From Nevskia sp. (lineage in GTDB: Bacteria > Pseudomonadota > Gammaproteobacteria > Nevskiales > Nevskiaceae), in assembly GCA_021732745.1 (NCBI GenBank), contig JAKFUK010000002.1:806001-870000 (forward strand): 64,000 nucleotides of DNA, written 5' to 3'. Under the pieces are notes generated by a model that made no database searches, was not told the origin of the DNA, and worked only from the letters and a program-made list of their open reading frames with translations. The position numbers and the translations under genes were made by a program. Below, one piece after another: positions 46,128 through 54,200 of this stretch. Each line of letters opens with the position of its first letter. Position 1 is the stretch's first letter.

Positions 46128-47294
46128 ATGATCCATCCGTACCGCTTTGCCCGCTCCCTGCTGCTCGCAGCCAGTGTCGTCGCCGTCAGCGCGCCCGCGC
46201 AGGCGATCACCATTCCCGAAGCGCCGAGCATCGACGCCAAGAGCTATGCCGTGCTCGATTTCGACAGTGGCGAGCTGCTGGTCGGCAACAACCCGGACGC
46301 CCGTGTCGAACCGGCGTCGATCACCAAGGTGCTGAGCACCTACATCGCCTTCGACGAGATCAAAAAAGGCCGTCTGAAGCTCGACGACACCGCGCTGATC
46401 AGCGAGAAATCCTGGCGGCAGGGCAAGGATTCCAGCGAATCGCGGATGTTTCTCACCCTCGGCAGCCGAGTGAAGATCGAGGACATCCTGCGCGGCATCA
46501 TCATCGCCTCCGGCAATGACGCCTCGATTGCGCTGGCCGAGCATCTGGCTGGCAGCGAGGACGCCTTCGCGGATCTGATGAACGAGTACGCCAAGCGCTT
46601 GGGGATGGCCAACAGCCATTTTGTCGATGCCAGCGGCCTGCCGCATCCGGAGCACTACACCACGGCGCGGGACCTCGCGATCCTCGGTCGGGCGCTGATC
46701 CGCGATTTCCCTGACGGCTACAAGATCTACTCGGAAAAATCCTTCAAGTACGGCATCGACCGGCCGCAGGAAAACCGCAACGGCCTGCTGTTCAAGGACC
46801 CGACGGTCGACGGCATCAAGACCGGCCACACCATGGCCGCCGGCTACTGCCTGCTGTCCTCGGCGAGCCGCGACGGCCGCCGCCTGATTTCGGCCGTCAT
46901 GGGCGCGCCGACCTGGGCCTATCGCGAGCAGGCCAGCCTGGAACTGCTGAACTACGGCTTCCGCTTCTGGGAAACCGCCAGCCTGTTCGGCCCGGCGGCG
47001 GCGGTCGGCAGCATCAAGGTCTACAAGGGCGAAGCGGCCGAGGTGCAGGTCGGCACCCTGGAACCGGTGAAGATGACCTTGCAGCGCGGTGCCAAGGAAA
47101 CCATGGCCGTGGTGCCGGAACTCGATGCCCGCGCCATCGCCCCGATCGCCGCCGGCACGGTGCTCGGTAAGGCCACGATCACCGTCGACGGCAAGCCGGT
47201 GCGTACCGTCGAGCTGGTGGCGCTGCGTGAGGTCAAGTCAGGCGGCTTCTGGCGGCGGCTGATCGACCAGATCAAGCTCTGGCTGGGTTTCTGA
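46128..47294 (+). CDS. dacC: D-alanyl-D-alanine carboxypeptidase (PBP5/6 type)
   Basis: The enzyme removes the terminal D-Ala from peptidoglycan stems. The 388-residue protein has a signal peptide ending APAQA, and the low-molecular-weight PBP motifs SITKV (SxxK, in PASITKVLSTYIA), SGN in IASGNDASIALAEHL and KTG in DGIKTGHTMAAGYC. A PBP5 C-terminal domain covers about residues 285-365. The last 20 residues (GFWRRLIDQIKLWLGF) are amphipathic and should tether it to the inner membrane. Position between rlpA and the DUF493 gene is as in E. coli. Confidence 0.95.
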   Translation: MIHPYRFARSLLLAASVVAVSAPAQAITIPEAPSIDAKSYAVLDFDSGELLVGNNPDARVEPASITKVLSTYIAFDEIKKGRLKLDDTALISEKSWRQGKDSSESRMFLTLGSRVKIEDILRGIIIASGNDASIALAEHLAGSEDAFADLMNEYAKRLGMANSHFVDASGLPHPEHYTTARDLAILGRALIRDFPDGYKIYSEKSFKYGIDRPQENRNGLLFKDPTVDGIKTGHTMAAGYCLLSSASRDGRRLISAVMGAPTWAYREQASLELLNYGFRFWETASLFGPAAAVGSIKVYKGEAAEVQVGTLEPVKMTLQRGAKETMAVVPELDARAIAPIAAGTVLGKATITVDGKPVRTVELVALREVKSGGFWRRLIDQIKLWLGF

Positions 47295-47298
47295 GAAG

Positions 47299-47329
47299 CA
47301 GTTTCCGGTTGCCAGTTTCCAGTTGCCAG
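47299..47329. repeat. CAGTTTCC/AGTTGCCAG repeat copy after dacC
   Basis: The segment contains CAGTTTCCGGTTGCCAG followed by TTTCCAGTTGCCAG, the same repeat unit found at 24941-24971. It fills most of the gap between the dacC stop and the DUF493 start. Confidence 0.7.
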
Positions 47330-47346
47330 AAGAGGCGGGTGCGGGC

Positions 47347-47625
47347 ATGAGCAAGGCTGATCCGAAGGCACCGGCGGGGCTCACCTACCCTTGCGAGTTT
47401 CCGCTGAAGATCTTCATCCGCCCGGACGAGGAAACCGCCGAGCGCATCGCCAGGGTCGCGCATGCGCAGATGGCGGTAGGTGCGGTGATCACCACCTCGC
47501 GCCGCCTGTCGTCCACCGGCAAGTACCTGGCGCTGACCCTGAACTTCATCGCCGACGACGCCGAACAGCTCGATCGCGTCATCAAGGCGGTGATGGCTGA
47601 TCCGGGTGTGATTCTGGCGTTGTAG
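47347..47625 (+). CDS. ybeD: DUF493 (YbeD-like) protein
   Basis: This 92-residue protein has the YbeD/DUF493 fold, an ACT-like small domain: LTYPCEFPLKIFIRPDEETA, TSRRLSSTGKYLALTLNFIA and a C-terminal IKAVMADPGVILAL. Its biochemical role is not established; in many Proteobacteria it lies between dacA and lipB. The ATG at 47347 was preferred to an upstream TTG that lies in a repeat. A toxin-antitoxin pair now separates it from lipB. Confidence 0.92.
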   Translation: MSKADPKAPAGLTYPCEFPLKIFIRPDEETAERIARVAHAQMAVGAVITTSRRLSSTGKYLALTLNFIADDAEQLDRVIKAVMADPGVILAL

Positions 47626-47634
47626 TGACCGCAA

Positions 47635-47656
47635 TCTCACGCGGAGATCGCAGAGA
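47635..47656. repeat. Short copy of the CGCAGAGA repeat
   Basis: TCTCACGCGGAGATCGCAGAGA matches the end of the 2281-2366 family with one unit shortened. It lies ten bases after the DUF493 stop and just before the toxin-antitoxin promoter, so it may mark the left edge of the inserted module. Confidence 0.6.
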
Positions 47657-47664
47657 CCTGCCTT

Positions 47665-47693
47665 TTGCATGCCGCCCATCCATGAACTAGACT
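47665..47693 (+). promoter_or_regulatory. Predicted promoter of the VapBC-like operon
   Basis: TTGCAT (47665-47670) and TAGACT (47688-47693) with 17 bases between them form a plausible sigma-70 promoter. The -10 overlaps the inverted repeat at 47683-47709, as expected for an autoregulated toxin-antitoxin operon. Confidence 0.45.
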
Positions 47694-47709
47694 AAGTCAA
47701 CTTAGTTCA
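47683..47709. promoter_or_regulatory. Candidate antitoxin operator (inverted repeats)
   Basis: TGAACTA (47683-47689) is the reverse complement of TAGTTCA (47703-47709). Nested in the same stretch, ACTAAGT (47691-47697) mirrors ACTTAGT (47700-47706) across two bases. Paired palindromes over the -10 region, 15 bases upstream of the antitoxin start, fit binding by the antitoxin. Confidence 0.55.
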
Positions 47710-47723
47710 CACGGAGCGCCATC

Positions 47724-47963
47724 ATGGACGCGATCAACATCCACGAAGCGAAGACCCATCTGTCGCGGCTGGTCGAGCAGGCGGCGAATGGCGAGCCGTT
47801 CCTGATCGCCAAGGCCGGCAAGCCGATGGTCAAGGTCGCGGCCCTTGATGCGCCGAGCGGCCAGATGGTGCGTCGGCTCGGCTTTCTGAACGGCGAAATC
47901 CAGGTGCCGGACGACTTCGACCGCATGGGTCAGGCGGAAATCGAGCAGTTGTTCGGCCTTTGA
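47724..47963 (+). CDS. Phd/YefM-type antitoxin
   Basis: This 79-residue protein begins MDAINIHEAKTHLSRLVEQA, the N-terminal DNA-binding signature of prevent-host-death antitoxins. FLIAKAGKPMVKVAAL follows, and then a C-terminal toxin-binding tail with VPDDFDRMGQAEIEQLFG, a common tail in VapB partners of PIN toxins. CGGAG provides the ribosome binding site. It should neutralise the PIN toxin encoded four bases downstream and repress the shared promoter. The pair sits between the DUF493 gene and lipB. Confidence 0.92.
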   Translation: MDAINIHEAKTHLSRLVEQAANGEPFLIAKAGKPMVKVAALDAPSGQMVRRLGFLNGEIQVPDDFDRMGQAEIEQLFGL

Positions 47964-47967
47964 ACCG

Positions 47968-48354
47968 GTGAAACTGCTGCTCGACAGCCATCTGCTGCTT
48001 TGGGCGGCCGGCCAGAACCAGCGCCTGTCCGCCGAAGCGCGGACCCTGCTCGACGATCCGGCCAACGAGCTGGTGTTCAGCGCCGCCAGCCTCTGGGAAA
48101 TCACCATCAAGCGCAGCCTCGGGCGGGTGGATTTCCAGGTCGATCCGCGCCTGCTGCGCCGTGGCCTGCTCGACAACGGCTACGCCGAACTGCCGATCAG
48201 CAGCCAGCATGCGATCGCCGTCGACACCCTGCCGCCGCTGCACAAGGACCCGTTCGACCGCCTGCTGGTCGCCCAGGCGCAGGTCGAAGGCCTGCTGCTG
48301 CTGACCTCAGACCGCGAGGTCGCCGCCTATCCGGGGCCGATCCGCCTTGTCTGA
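47968..48354 (+). CDS. PIN-domain toxin (VapC-like)
   Basis: This 128-residue PIN-domain ribonuclease has the first acidic residue in [13 protein letters not shown]. Glu lies in [17 protein letters not shown] and Asp in [15 protein letters not shown] terminal acidic residue is in [12 protein letters not shown]. Together they form the metal-binding active site. Known VapC toxins cut tRNA or rRNA; this one's target is unknown. The start is GTG at 47968. Its 3' end overlaps the lipB start by eight bases, so lipB expression is probably linked to this module. Confidence 0.9.
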   Translation: MKLLLDSHLLLWAAGQNQRLSAEARTLLDDPANELVFSAASLWEITIKRSLGRVDFQVDPRLLRRGLLDNGYAELPISSQHAIAVDTLPPLHKDPFDRLLVAQAQVEGLLLLTSDREVAAYPGPIRLV

Positions 48355-48988
48355 ACCACTTACGCTCCTGGTCCGCGATCTGGGCTTCTGCGACTACACG
48401 TCCGTCTACGACGACATGCGTGCTTTCACCGCCGCGCGCACGCCGGACACGGCGGACGAACTCTGGTGCGTCGAGCATCCGCCGGTCTTCACCCAGGGCC
48501 AGGCCGGGAAGCCGGAGCACCTGCTGAACCCCGGCGACATCCCGGTGGTGCAGAGCAATCGCGGCGGCCAGGTCACCTATCACGGACCGGGCCAGGCGGT
48601 GATCTATGTGCTGGTCGACATCGCCCGGCGCAGTTACGGCATCCGGGCGCTGGTCACCAAGCTTGAAACAGTGATGATCGCAACCCTCGCCGACTACGGC
48701 ATCGCTGCCCTCGCCCGGCCCGACGCCCCCGGCGTCTATGTCAGCGGCCGCTTCGACGGCCGGCCCGGCCAGCGCAAGATCGGCTCGCTGGGGCTGAGAG
48801 TCAGTCGCGGCAGCAGCTATCACGGCCTGTCGCTGAACGTGGCGATGGATCTGGAACCGTTCGCGCGCATCAATCCCTGCGGCCTGATCGACATGCGCAT
48901 GACCCAGATCAGCGAACTGGCCAGCAGGCCGGTCACGCTGGCGGAGGTGCAGCAGCATCTTGTCGGCGAACTGCGCCGTACTCTTTAG
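48347..48988 (+). CDS. lipB: Octanoyltransferase LipB
   Basis: LipB moves octanoyl from acyl carrier protein to lipoyl domains. The 213-residue protein has [34 protein letters not shown] (family signature), the Lys in [12 protein letters not shown] and the catalytic Cys in [13 protein letters not shown]. The start codon is TTG at 48347, inside the toxin gene's 3' end. lipA is not seen next to it. The nearest upstream native neighbour would be the DUF493 gene. Confidence 0.95.
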   Translation: MSEPLTLLVRDLGFCDYTSVYDDMRAFTAARTPDTADELWCVEHPPVFTQGQAGKPEHLLNPGDIPVVQSNRGGQVTYHGPGQAVIYVLVDIARRSYGIRALVTKLETVMIATLADYGIAALARPDAPGVYVSGRFDGRPGQRKIGSLGLRVSRGSSYHGLSLNVAMDLEPFARINPCGLIDMRMTQISELASRPVTLAEVQQHLVGELRRTL

Positions 48989-49107
48989 AACTGCATCAGC
49001 GCGCTGGACGGCCGACGGAACGATCCGGCGATCAAGAACTCCAATCGTCGATCCATCGCGTATAGTTTTGCGCCCCGCCGTTCACCCTCGCCCTGTTTCC
49101 GCCGACG

Positions 49108-49926
49108 ATGACGATTGCCACCGCCGATACGCTGGTCCGCGTCCGCGCCCTGCGCTTCGCGTTCGGCCCCAGGACGATCTACGACGGCATCGACCTCGAC
49201 ATCGCGCGCGGCAAGGTCACGGCCATTCTCGGCCCCAGCGGCACCGGCAAGACCACCCTGCTGCGCCTGATCGGCGGCCAGTGGAAGCCGGATGCCGGCA
49301 GCATCGAATTCGATGGCATCGACGTTCACCAGCAGTCGCGCAACGCCCTGTTCGCGCTGCGCAAGCGCATGGGCCTGTTGTTCCAGAGCGGCGCGCTGCT
49401 GACCGATCTCACGGTGTTCGAGAACGTGGCGTTTCCGCTGCGCGAGCACACCCGGCTGCCGGAGTCGATGATCCGCGATCTGGTGTTCATGAAGCTCGAA
49501 GCGGTCGGCCTGCGCGGTGCGGCCAACTTGTTTCCCGAGCAGATTTCCGGCGGCATGGCGCGCCGCGTGGCGCTGGCCCGGGCGATCGCGCTGGAACCCG
49601 ACATGGTCATGTACGACGAGCCGTTCACCGGCCAGGACCCGATCTCGATGGGCGTGCTGATCCGCCTGATTCGCGGGCTCAATCAAGCACTTGGCCTGAC
49701 GTCGGTGATCGTGTCCCACGATGTCGTGGAAGTGCTGTCGATCTCCGACTACGCCTATGTGGTGTCCGGCGGCAAGGTGCTCGATCACGGCACGCCGGAG
49801 GCGATCCGGGCGTCGAAATCGCCGCTGGTGCAGCAGTTCCTGAACGGCGAGGCGGACGGCCCGGTGGCCTTCCACTACAAGTCGGCGAAGACCTATGCAG
49901 ACGATCTGATGGCGGCGCGCGCGTGA
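49108..49926 (+). CDS. mlaF: Phospholipid ABC transporter ATPase MlaF
   Basis: MlaF powers the Mla system that moves phospholipids between the outer and inner membranes to keep outer-membrane lipid asymmetry. The 272-residue protein has Walker A GPSGTGKTT, the Q-loop MGLLFQSGALLTDLTV (family typical), signature ISGGMARRVALARA, Walker B MYDEPFTGQDP and switch HDV. A TATAGT at 49061-49066 may be the -10 of the operon promoter. It overlaps mlaE by 4 bases. Confidence 0.96.
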   Translation: MTIATADTLVRVRALRFAFGPRTIYDGIDLDIARGKVTAILGPSGTGKTTLLRLIGGQWKPDAGSIEFDGIDVHQQSRNALFALRKRMGLLFQSGALLTDLTVFENVAFPLREHTRLPESMIRDLVFMKLEAVGLRGAANLFPEQISGGMARRVALARAIALEPDMVMYDEPFTGQDPISMGVLIRLIRGLNQALGLTSVIVSHDVVEVLSISDYAYVVSGGKVLDHGTPEAIRASKSPLVQQFLNGEADGPVAFHYKSAKTYADDLMAARA

Positions 49927-50687
49927 GCTTTCTCAGCCCGCTGACCGACAGCCTGCGCGGCCTGGGCCGCGCCAGCCTATTCCTGCTGACGATCATCGCG
50001 ACCATTCCCGGCGCCTTCCTGCGCCCGCGCCTGATCGTGCAGCAGTTGTACTCGGTGGGCGTGCTATCCCTGATCATCATCGTCATCTCCGGCAGCTTCA
50101 TCGGCATGGTGCTGGCGCTGCAGGGCTATCGAACCCTGGTCAATTTCGGCGCGGCGTCGAGCCTGGGCGTGCTGGTGGCGCTGTCGATCGTTCGAGAACT
50201 TGGCCCCGTGGTCACCGCCCTGCTGTTCGCCGGCCGCGCCGGCTCGGCACTGGCGGCGGAAATCGGCCTGATGAAGGCCACCGATCAGCTGTCCGGCATG
50301 GAAATGATGGCCGTCGATCCGATCAAGCGAGTGATCGCGCCGCGCTTCATCGCCGGCCTGATCGCCATGCCGCTGCTGGCCTCGATCTTTTCGATGATGG
50401 CGATCGGTGTTGCCGGTGGGCACGCCATCGGTGTCGAACTGCTGGGCGTCGACGACGGCTCGTACTGGTCGCAGATCAACCAGGCCATGCACGGCCGGGA
50501 CATCGCCGACATGCTGATCAAGGCCACCGTGTTCGGGCTGGCCATCAGCTGGATCGCCGTCTATCAGGGCTACCACGCGGCCCCCACTTCCGAAGGTGTG
50601 TCACGGGCCACGACCTCGACGGTCGTGGTGTCCTCGCTCGCGATCCTCGCGCTCGACTTCGTGCTGACCGCCTTCATGTTCCATTAA
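49923..50687 (+). CDS. mlaE: Phospholipid ABC transporter permease MlaE
   Basis: MlaE is the membrane subunit of the Mla transporter. The 254-residue protein has about five to six helices and the family motifs SGSFIGMVLALQGYRTLVNF, LGPVVTALLFAGRAGSALAAEIG and the cytoplasmic GLMKATDQLSGMEMM. The start is GTG at 49923 overlapping the mlaF stop (GTGA); no better ATG exists. It is followed by mlaD. Confidence 0.95.
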   Translation: MSFLSPLTDSLRGLGRASLFLLTIIATIPGAFLRPRLIVQQLYSVGVLSLIIIVISGSFIGMVLALQGYRTLVNFGAASSLGVLVALSIVRELGPVVTALLFAGRAGSALAAEIGLMKATDQLSGMEMMAVDPIKRVIAPRFIAGLIAMPLLASIFSMMAIGVAGGHAIGVELLGVDDGSYWSQINQAMHGRDIADMLIKATVFGLAISWIAVYQGYHAAPTSEGVSRATTSTVVVSSLAILALDFVLTAFMFH

Positions 50688-50714
50688 GCCGTCACGATCA
50701 GACTGGATCTCGTC

Positions 50715-51248
50715 ATGCAATCAAGAAGCCTTGAACTCCTGGTCGGATTCTTCGTGAGCCTCGGCATCGCCGCCGTGTTCGTGCTGACCTTTCGCGTCGC
50801 CAGCCTCGATTCGGTCGGCGACAGCGGCTCAAGCTACAAGATCACCGCCAAGTTCGAGAACACCGGCAGCCTGTCGCGCGGGGCATCGGTGAAGATGTCC
50901 GGCGTGCGCATCGGCCGGGTCCGCGACATCGGCATCGACCCGGAAACCTTCCAGGCCGTGGTGACCATGGAAATCGACGGCGCGCGCAACAACATCCCGA
51001 ACGATTCCAGCCTGAAAATTCTCACCGCCGGCCTGCTCGGCGAGCAGTACGTGGGTGTGGAAGCCGGCGGCGATCCGGAACCGCTGAAAGACGGCAGCGA
51101 AGTGCTGTTCACGCAGTCGGCCCTGGTGCTGGAAAACCTGATCGGCCAGTTCCTGACCTCATTCACGCAGAAAGAGCCGGCGGCCGCGAAAGACGCGCCG
51201 AAGGCCGACGCTGCGGATCCCGCTGCGGCTCCCGCCGCAGCGCCCTGA
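50715..51248 (+). CDS. mlaD: MCE-domain lipid-binding protein MlaD
   Basis: MlaD forms a hexameric ring on MlaE that channels lipid. The 177-residue protein has one N-terminal membrane helix (about residues 7-27). Its MCE domain contains FENTGSLSRGASVKMSGVRIG, DSSLKILTAGLLGEQYVGVE and FTQSALVLENLIGQFL. The Ala/Pro/Asp-rich C-terminal tail is disordered. Length is normal for gammaproteobacterial MlaD. Confidence 0.95.
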   Translation: MQSRSLELLVGFFVSLGIAAVFVLTFRVASLDSVGDSGSSYKITAKFENTGSLSRGASVKMSGVRIGRVRDIGIDPETFQAVVTMEIDGARNNIPNDSSLKILTAGLLGEQYVGVEAGGDPEPLKDGSEVLFTQSALVLENLIGQFLTSFTQKEPAAAKDAPKADAADPAAAPAAAP

Positions 51249-51274
51249 CACATCGAGCAACAAAAGGACATTCC

Positions 51275-51889
51275 ATGTTCAAGCGATTGATGAGCCTCAT
51301 CCTCACTCTTGGCTTTGCGGCCGGCGCGCAGGCGGCTGCGACCACGCCGGACCAGGCGCTGCGCGGCACCACCGAGCAGATCCAGAAGCTGATCAAGGAC
51401 AACTACAAGACCTACCGCGCCGATCTGCCGACCTTCTACAAGGCCGTCGATGATGTGGTGGTGCCGCGTTTCGACGTGCCCTACATCACCCAGCTGGTGC
51501 TCGCCACGCATTACAAGGCCGCATCGCCGGAACAGCGCACCCGCTTCGCCGCCGCCTTCAAGAACATGCTGGTGCGCGCTTACGGCAACGCCATGCTCGA
51601 CAACTACGCCTCGATCCAGATCGAATGGCTGCCGGTCCGCGTCGACGGCGACAAGGCGCTGGTCAACACCAGCATGAGTTCCGGTGCCGGGCAGAAGTAC
51701 GCGATCGGCTTCCGCGTGCGCAAGGTCAATGACGATTGGAAGGTGTTCGATATCGCCGTCGAGAACATTTCGCTGATCACCAATTTCCGCACCCAGCTCA
51801 GCGCCGAAATCAAGAAAACCAGCCTCGACGACGTCATCAGGCGCATGGAAACCGACGATTTCACCAAGGCCGCACCGGGCGCCAACTGA
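51275..51889 (+). CDS. mlaC: Periplasmic phospholipid carrier MlaC
   Basis: MlaC shuttles phospholipids between MlaA at the outer membrane and MlaFEDB. The 204-residue protein has a signal peptide ending GAQAA and the family motifs FYKAVDDVVVPRFDVPYIT, VRAYGNAMLDNYAS-type segment and DWKVFDIAVENISLITNFR. Its 204-residue length fits the Ttg2D/MlaC family. It lies between mlaD and mlaB in the standard order. Confidence 0.95.
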   Translation: MFKRLMSLILTLGFAAGAQAAATTPDQALRGTTEQIQKLIKDNYKTYRADLPTFYKAVDDVVVPRFDVPYITQLVLATHYKAASPEQRTRFAAAFKNMLVRAYGNAMLDNYASIQIEWLPVRVDGDKALVNTSMSSGAGQKYAIGFRVRKVNDDWKVFDIAVENISLITNFRTQLSAEIKKTSLDDVIRRMETDDFTKAAPGAN

Positions 51890-51896
51890 TCCCGCG

Positions 51897-52157
51897 ATGA
51901 GCGCCGTCCTGGAAGGCGAACTGAGCTTTGCCCGCGTGCCGCACTGGCTGACGCAGGCCGATGCCCTGGCCAGCGCCGAGGCACTCGACCTGAGCCGGGT
52001 CAGCCGGGCAGACTCTGCCGGGCTGGCCTTGCTGCTGGAACTGAGCCGCCGGGCGCAGCGGCAGGGACATGCGCTGCGCCTGCTGGGCGCGCCGATGCAG
52101 CTCGTCCAGCTGGCTACCTTTTTCGGGCTCGAAGGCGTGCTGCGCTTCGAGTCCTGA
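51897..52157 (+). CDS. mlaB: STAS-domain subunit MlaB
   Basis: MlaB is the small STAS-domain partner of MlaF that supports complex assembly and activity. The 86-residue protein has LDLSRVSRADSAGLALLLEL, the core STAS motif with DSAG, and a C-terminal helix LVQLATFFGLEGVLRF. It begins seven bases after the mlaC stop, so it is part of the mla operon. Confidence 0.9.
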   Translation: MSAVLEGELSFARVPHWLTQADALASAEALDLSRVSRADSAGLALLLELSRRAQRQGHALRLLGAPMQLVQLATFFGLEGVLRFES

Positions 52158-52194
52158 CCGCATCACCACCTTGATCGCGACACCGGAGCGTCAC

Positions 52195-52950
52195 ATGCGG
52201 CTTGCAGGCACCTTGCTGGCTTTCGTCGCACTGGCCGCGCTCAGCGGCTGCGCCCACCGCCCCGCCGACGATCCTGCCGATCCGCTGGAACCGGTCAATC
52301 GCGCCGTGTTCGCCTTCAACGAAACCGCCGACAAGTACGGTCTGCGGCCGGTCGCCAAGGCCTATGTCGCCATCACCCCGGCACCGGCGCGCGAAGGCGT
52401 GAGCAACTTCTTCGACAACCTCCAGGAGCCGCGCAACGTCGTCAACGCGCTGTTGCAGCTCAAGTTCACCCAGGCCGGCAAGAACCTCGGCCGCCTGCTG
52501 CTGAACACCACCGCCGGGCTCGCCGGCTTCATCGACGTGGCCAGCGAAGTCGGCCTGGAAAAGCACGAGGAAGGCTTCGGCCAGACGCTCGGCTACTGGG
52601 GTGTGGGCGAAGGCTGGTACCTGATGCTGCCGCTGCTCGGACCCAGCAACAACCGCGATCTGGTCGGCTTCGCAGGGGACAGCTTCCTGAATCCCTCGTT
52701 CTACCTGCCCGGCCGCTACGACGTCTATTCGATCAGCGCGAACGTCGTGAATCTGGTCAACACCCGCGCCAACTTCCTGTCCGCCGACGGCATCCTCGAA
52801 CAGCAGTTCGACCGCTACCTGTTCGTCCGCACCGCCTACCTGCAGCAGCGCTGGAGCCTGATCCACGACGGCAACCCGCCGCTGGAAGATTTCGAGCTGC
52901 CGGAAGACGAAGTCGAGGCTCCCGCTGCCCCCGCACCCGCCGCGAAGTGA
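52195..52950 (+). CDS. mlaA: Outer-membrane lipoprotein MlaA (VacJ)
   Basis: MlaA extracts misplaced phospholipids from the outer leaflet. The 251-residue lipoprotein has a lipobox ALSGC and the family motifs DPLEPVNRAVFAFNETADKY, NFFDNLQEPRNVVNALLQ, TAGLAGFIDVASEVGLEKH and GFGQTLGYWGVGEGWYLMLP. The acidic, Ala/Pro-rich tail is unremarkable. CGGAG supports the ATG at 52195. Encoding mlaA with mlaFEDCB completes the pathway in one operon, unlike E. coli, where mlaA is separate. Confidence 0.96.
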   Translation: MRLAGTLLAFVALAALSGCAHRPADDPADPLEPVNRAVFAFNETADKYGLRPVAKAYVAITPAPAREGVSNFFDNLQEPRNVVNALLQLKFTQAGKNLGRLLLNTTAGLAGFIDVASEVGLEKHEEGFGQTLGYWGVGEGWYLMLPLLGPSNNRDLVGFAGDSFLNPSFYLPGRYDVYSISANVVNLVNTRANFLSADGILEQQFDRYLFVRTAYLQQRWSLIHDGNPPLEDFELPEDEVEAPAAPAPAAK

Positions 52951-52966
52951 CGCCGACCGCGCGGGC

Positions 52967-53542
52967 TCAGCCGAAAATGTTTCGGTACAGCGCTGCGCTG
53001 CTCAGCACCCCATCGGGAAACCCTTCCCCGCACTGCACCGGAATGCCGGCATCGAGGCCGGTGTAGGTCTCTTCCCGCCAACCCGTGGCCCGCCGCCAGA
53101 CGCGGACCAGCGAACGGTTCGGATCAATCACCAGATAGTTCGCGAGGCTGGCGAGCTGGGTGTAACTCTCCAGCTTCTCGCCAAGATCGACCCGCTTGGT
53201 CGAATCCGACAACACCTCGACAACGATGCAGGGATGCTCGTTGTACAGCGAATCTGGGCTACCCGGCTGGCAGGTGACGAAGACGTCCGGGTAGTACGCG
53301 CGATCATCGAGCCCTAGCCGGACGCGGACTTTGAAGCCTTGGCTGTAGACGCGGCAATGATCCCCATAAATGCGGCGCAGTTCGGCAAACGCATTTGCGG
53401 TCACTTCATGGTGCGCTTGCTTGTCGCCGGTCATGGCATACGCCACACCACCGACAAACTCGTGCCGCTCGGTCTGGGTTTCTTCCCAGGCGAGATAGTC
53501 GGCAAAGCTGAAAACGGCGTCGGGCTGGCGCAGGGCGATCAT
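52967..53542 (-). CDS. Uma2 family endonuclease-like protein (DUF820)
   Basis: This 191-residue protein belongs to the Uma2/DUF820 family, with a PD-(D/E)xK nuclease-like fold. An ERHEFVGGVAYAMTG segment near the N-terminus is followed by DRAYYPDVFVTCQ and IVVEVLSDSTKRVDLGEKL, whose Asp/Glu/Lys form the predicted metal site. The real substrate and role are unknown; the family is abundant in cyanobacteria and scattered in other phyla. I used the ATG at 53542. It is convergent with mlaA with 16 bases between stops, and borders a repeat-rich stretch. Confidence 0.88.
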   Translation of the reverse strand: MIALRQPDAVFSFADYLAWEETQTERHEFVGGVAYAMTGDKQAHHEVTANAFAELRRIYGDHCRVYSQGFKVRVRLGLDDRAYYPDVFVTCQPGSPDSLYNEHPCIVVEVLSDSTKRVDLGEKLESYTQLASLANYLVIDPNRSLVRVWRRATGWREETYTGLDAGIPVQCGEGFPDGVLSSAALYRNIFG

Positions 53543-53614
53543 CGGGGTTCTCGGTTGCGACGCCTGATTATGCGCTGGTGACCCAGCACCGGGCGGGCAA
53601 GCAGCAGCCAGCAA

Positions 53615-53801
53615 GGCGGGAAAGCGAAGCCCATCCCGCCGGTTCGGCACCGCCGGTCACGATCCGCAGCCTGTTACAACAGAACGGCGATGGATGCTGC
53701 GACGGTGCCAATCGCCCAGAAGGCGGGATGCGTCGGCTTTCCCGCCCTACTCGGGGTTGGGGGCGTTCGGCCGACCGCAATGTCGGCAAAGGATTGCCGA
53801 C
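53615..53801. repeat. Cluster of three REP-like hairpins
   Basis: GGCGGGA/TCCCGCC pairs at 53615-53621 with 53634-53640 and at 53722-53728 with 53740-53746. GTCGGCAA (53782-53789) pairs with TTGCCGAC (53794-53801). Each is flanked by CCTAC-type ends, as in the GTAGG repeat families at 26739 and 34683. No coding potential is supported here. Confidence 0.7.
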
Positions 53802-53809
53802 CTACTGCC

Positions 53810-54125
53810 AATCAGCCGCCGCGCGAAGCGCGGCGGCCGTGGCTTTTGATGTGGCCGTGGCGGTTGCTGTGGCTTTTGCCGTCAATCCCCTTTGAGCGCG
53901 CCGAGCATCGCAGGACATGGCGGAGTAGGCCCCGCAGGGGGCGAGGCAGGAGCCGAAGCCTTTTCGCCGCGCCAGGGATGGCGCGTCGAAAAGCCCCGCC
54001 GTGTCCGAGAAGCGCAGGGCATCGGTTCGCGCTTCTGCTTCATGCGAACCGACGCAGCGACAGGGGCGCATTCCTTTTGGTGACTTTTCCTTGTGCGTTT
54101 CAAGGAAAAGTTACCCGCGCGACAG
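53810..54125. repeat. Repeat block with several short palindromes
   Basis: The block contains GGCCCCGCAGGGGGCG near 53929, CTTTTCCTTG/CAAGGAAAAG (54083-54110 region) and CCGCGCGACAGCGCGG near 54116. It resembles long dispersed repeats of Xanthomonadaceae-type genomes that are often misread as small hypothetical proteins. Small ORFs on both strands look like artefacts of GC bias. It may be an unknown structured element; I assign no function. Confidence 0.5.
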
Positions 54126-54158
54126 CGCGGAATAGTTCGATGCAGTCGGAAGGAAATA

Positions 54159-54188
54159 GGGAATTAGTAAGCTGTCACCGTAATTCCC
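54159..54188. repeat. GGGAATTA/TAATTCCC inverted repeat
   Basis: GGGAATTA (54159-54166) and TAATTCCC (54181-54188) are perfect reverse complements around 14 bases that include GCTGTCACCG. CGTAATTCC is repeated once more just after. The unit resembles REP sequences associated with IS200-like REP transposases; no such gene is in the window. It abuts the end of a cassette-like ORF. Confidence 0.55.
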
Positions 54189-54200
54189 GTAATTCCAATT

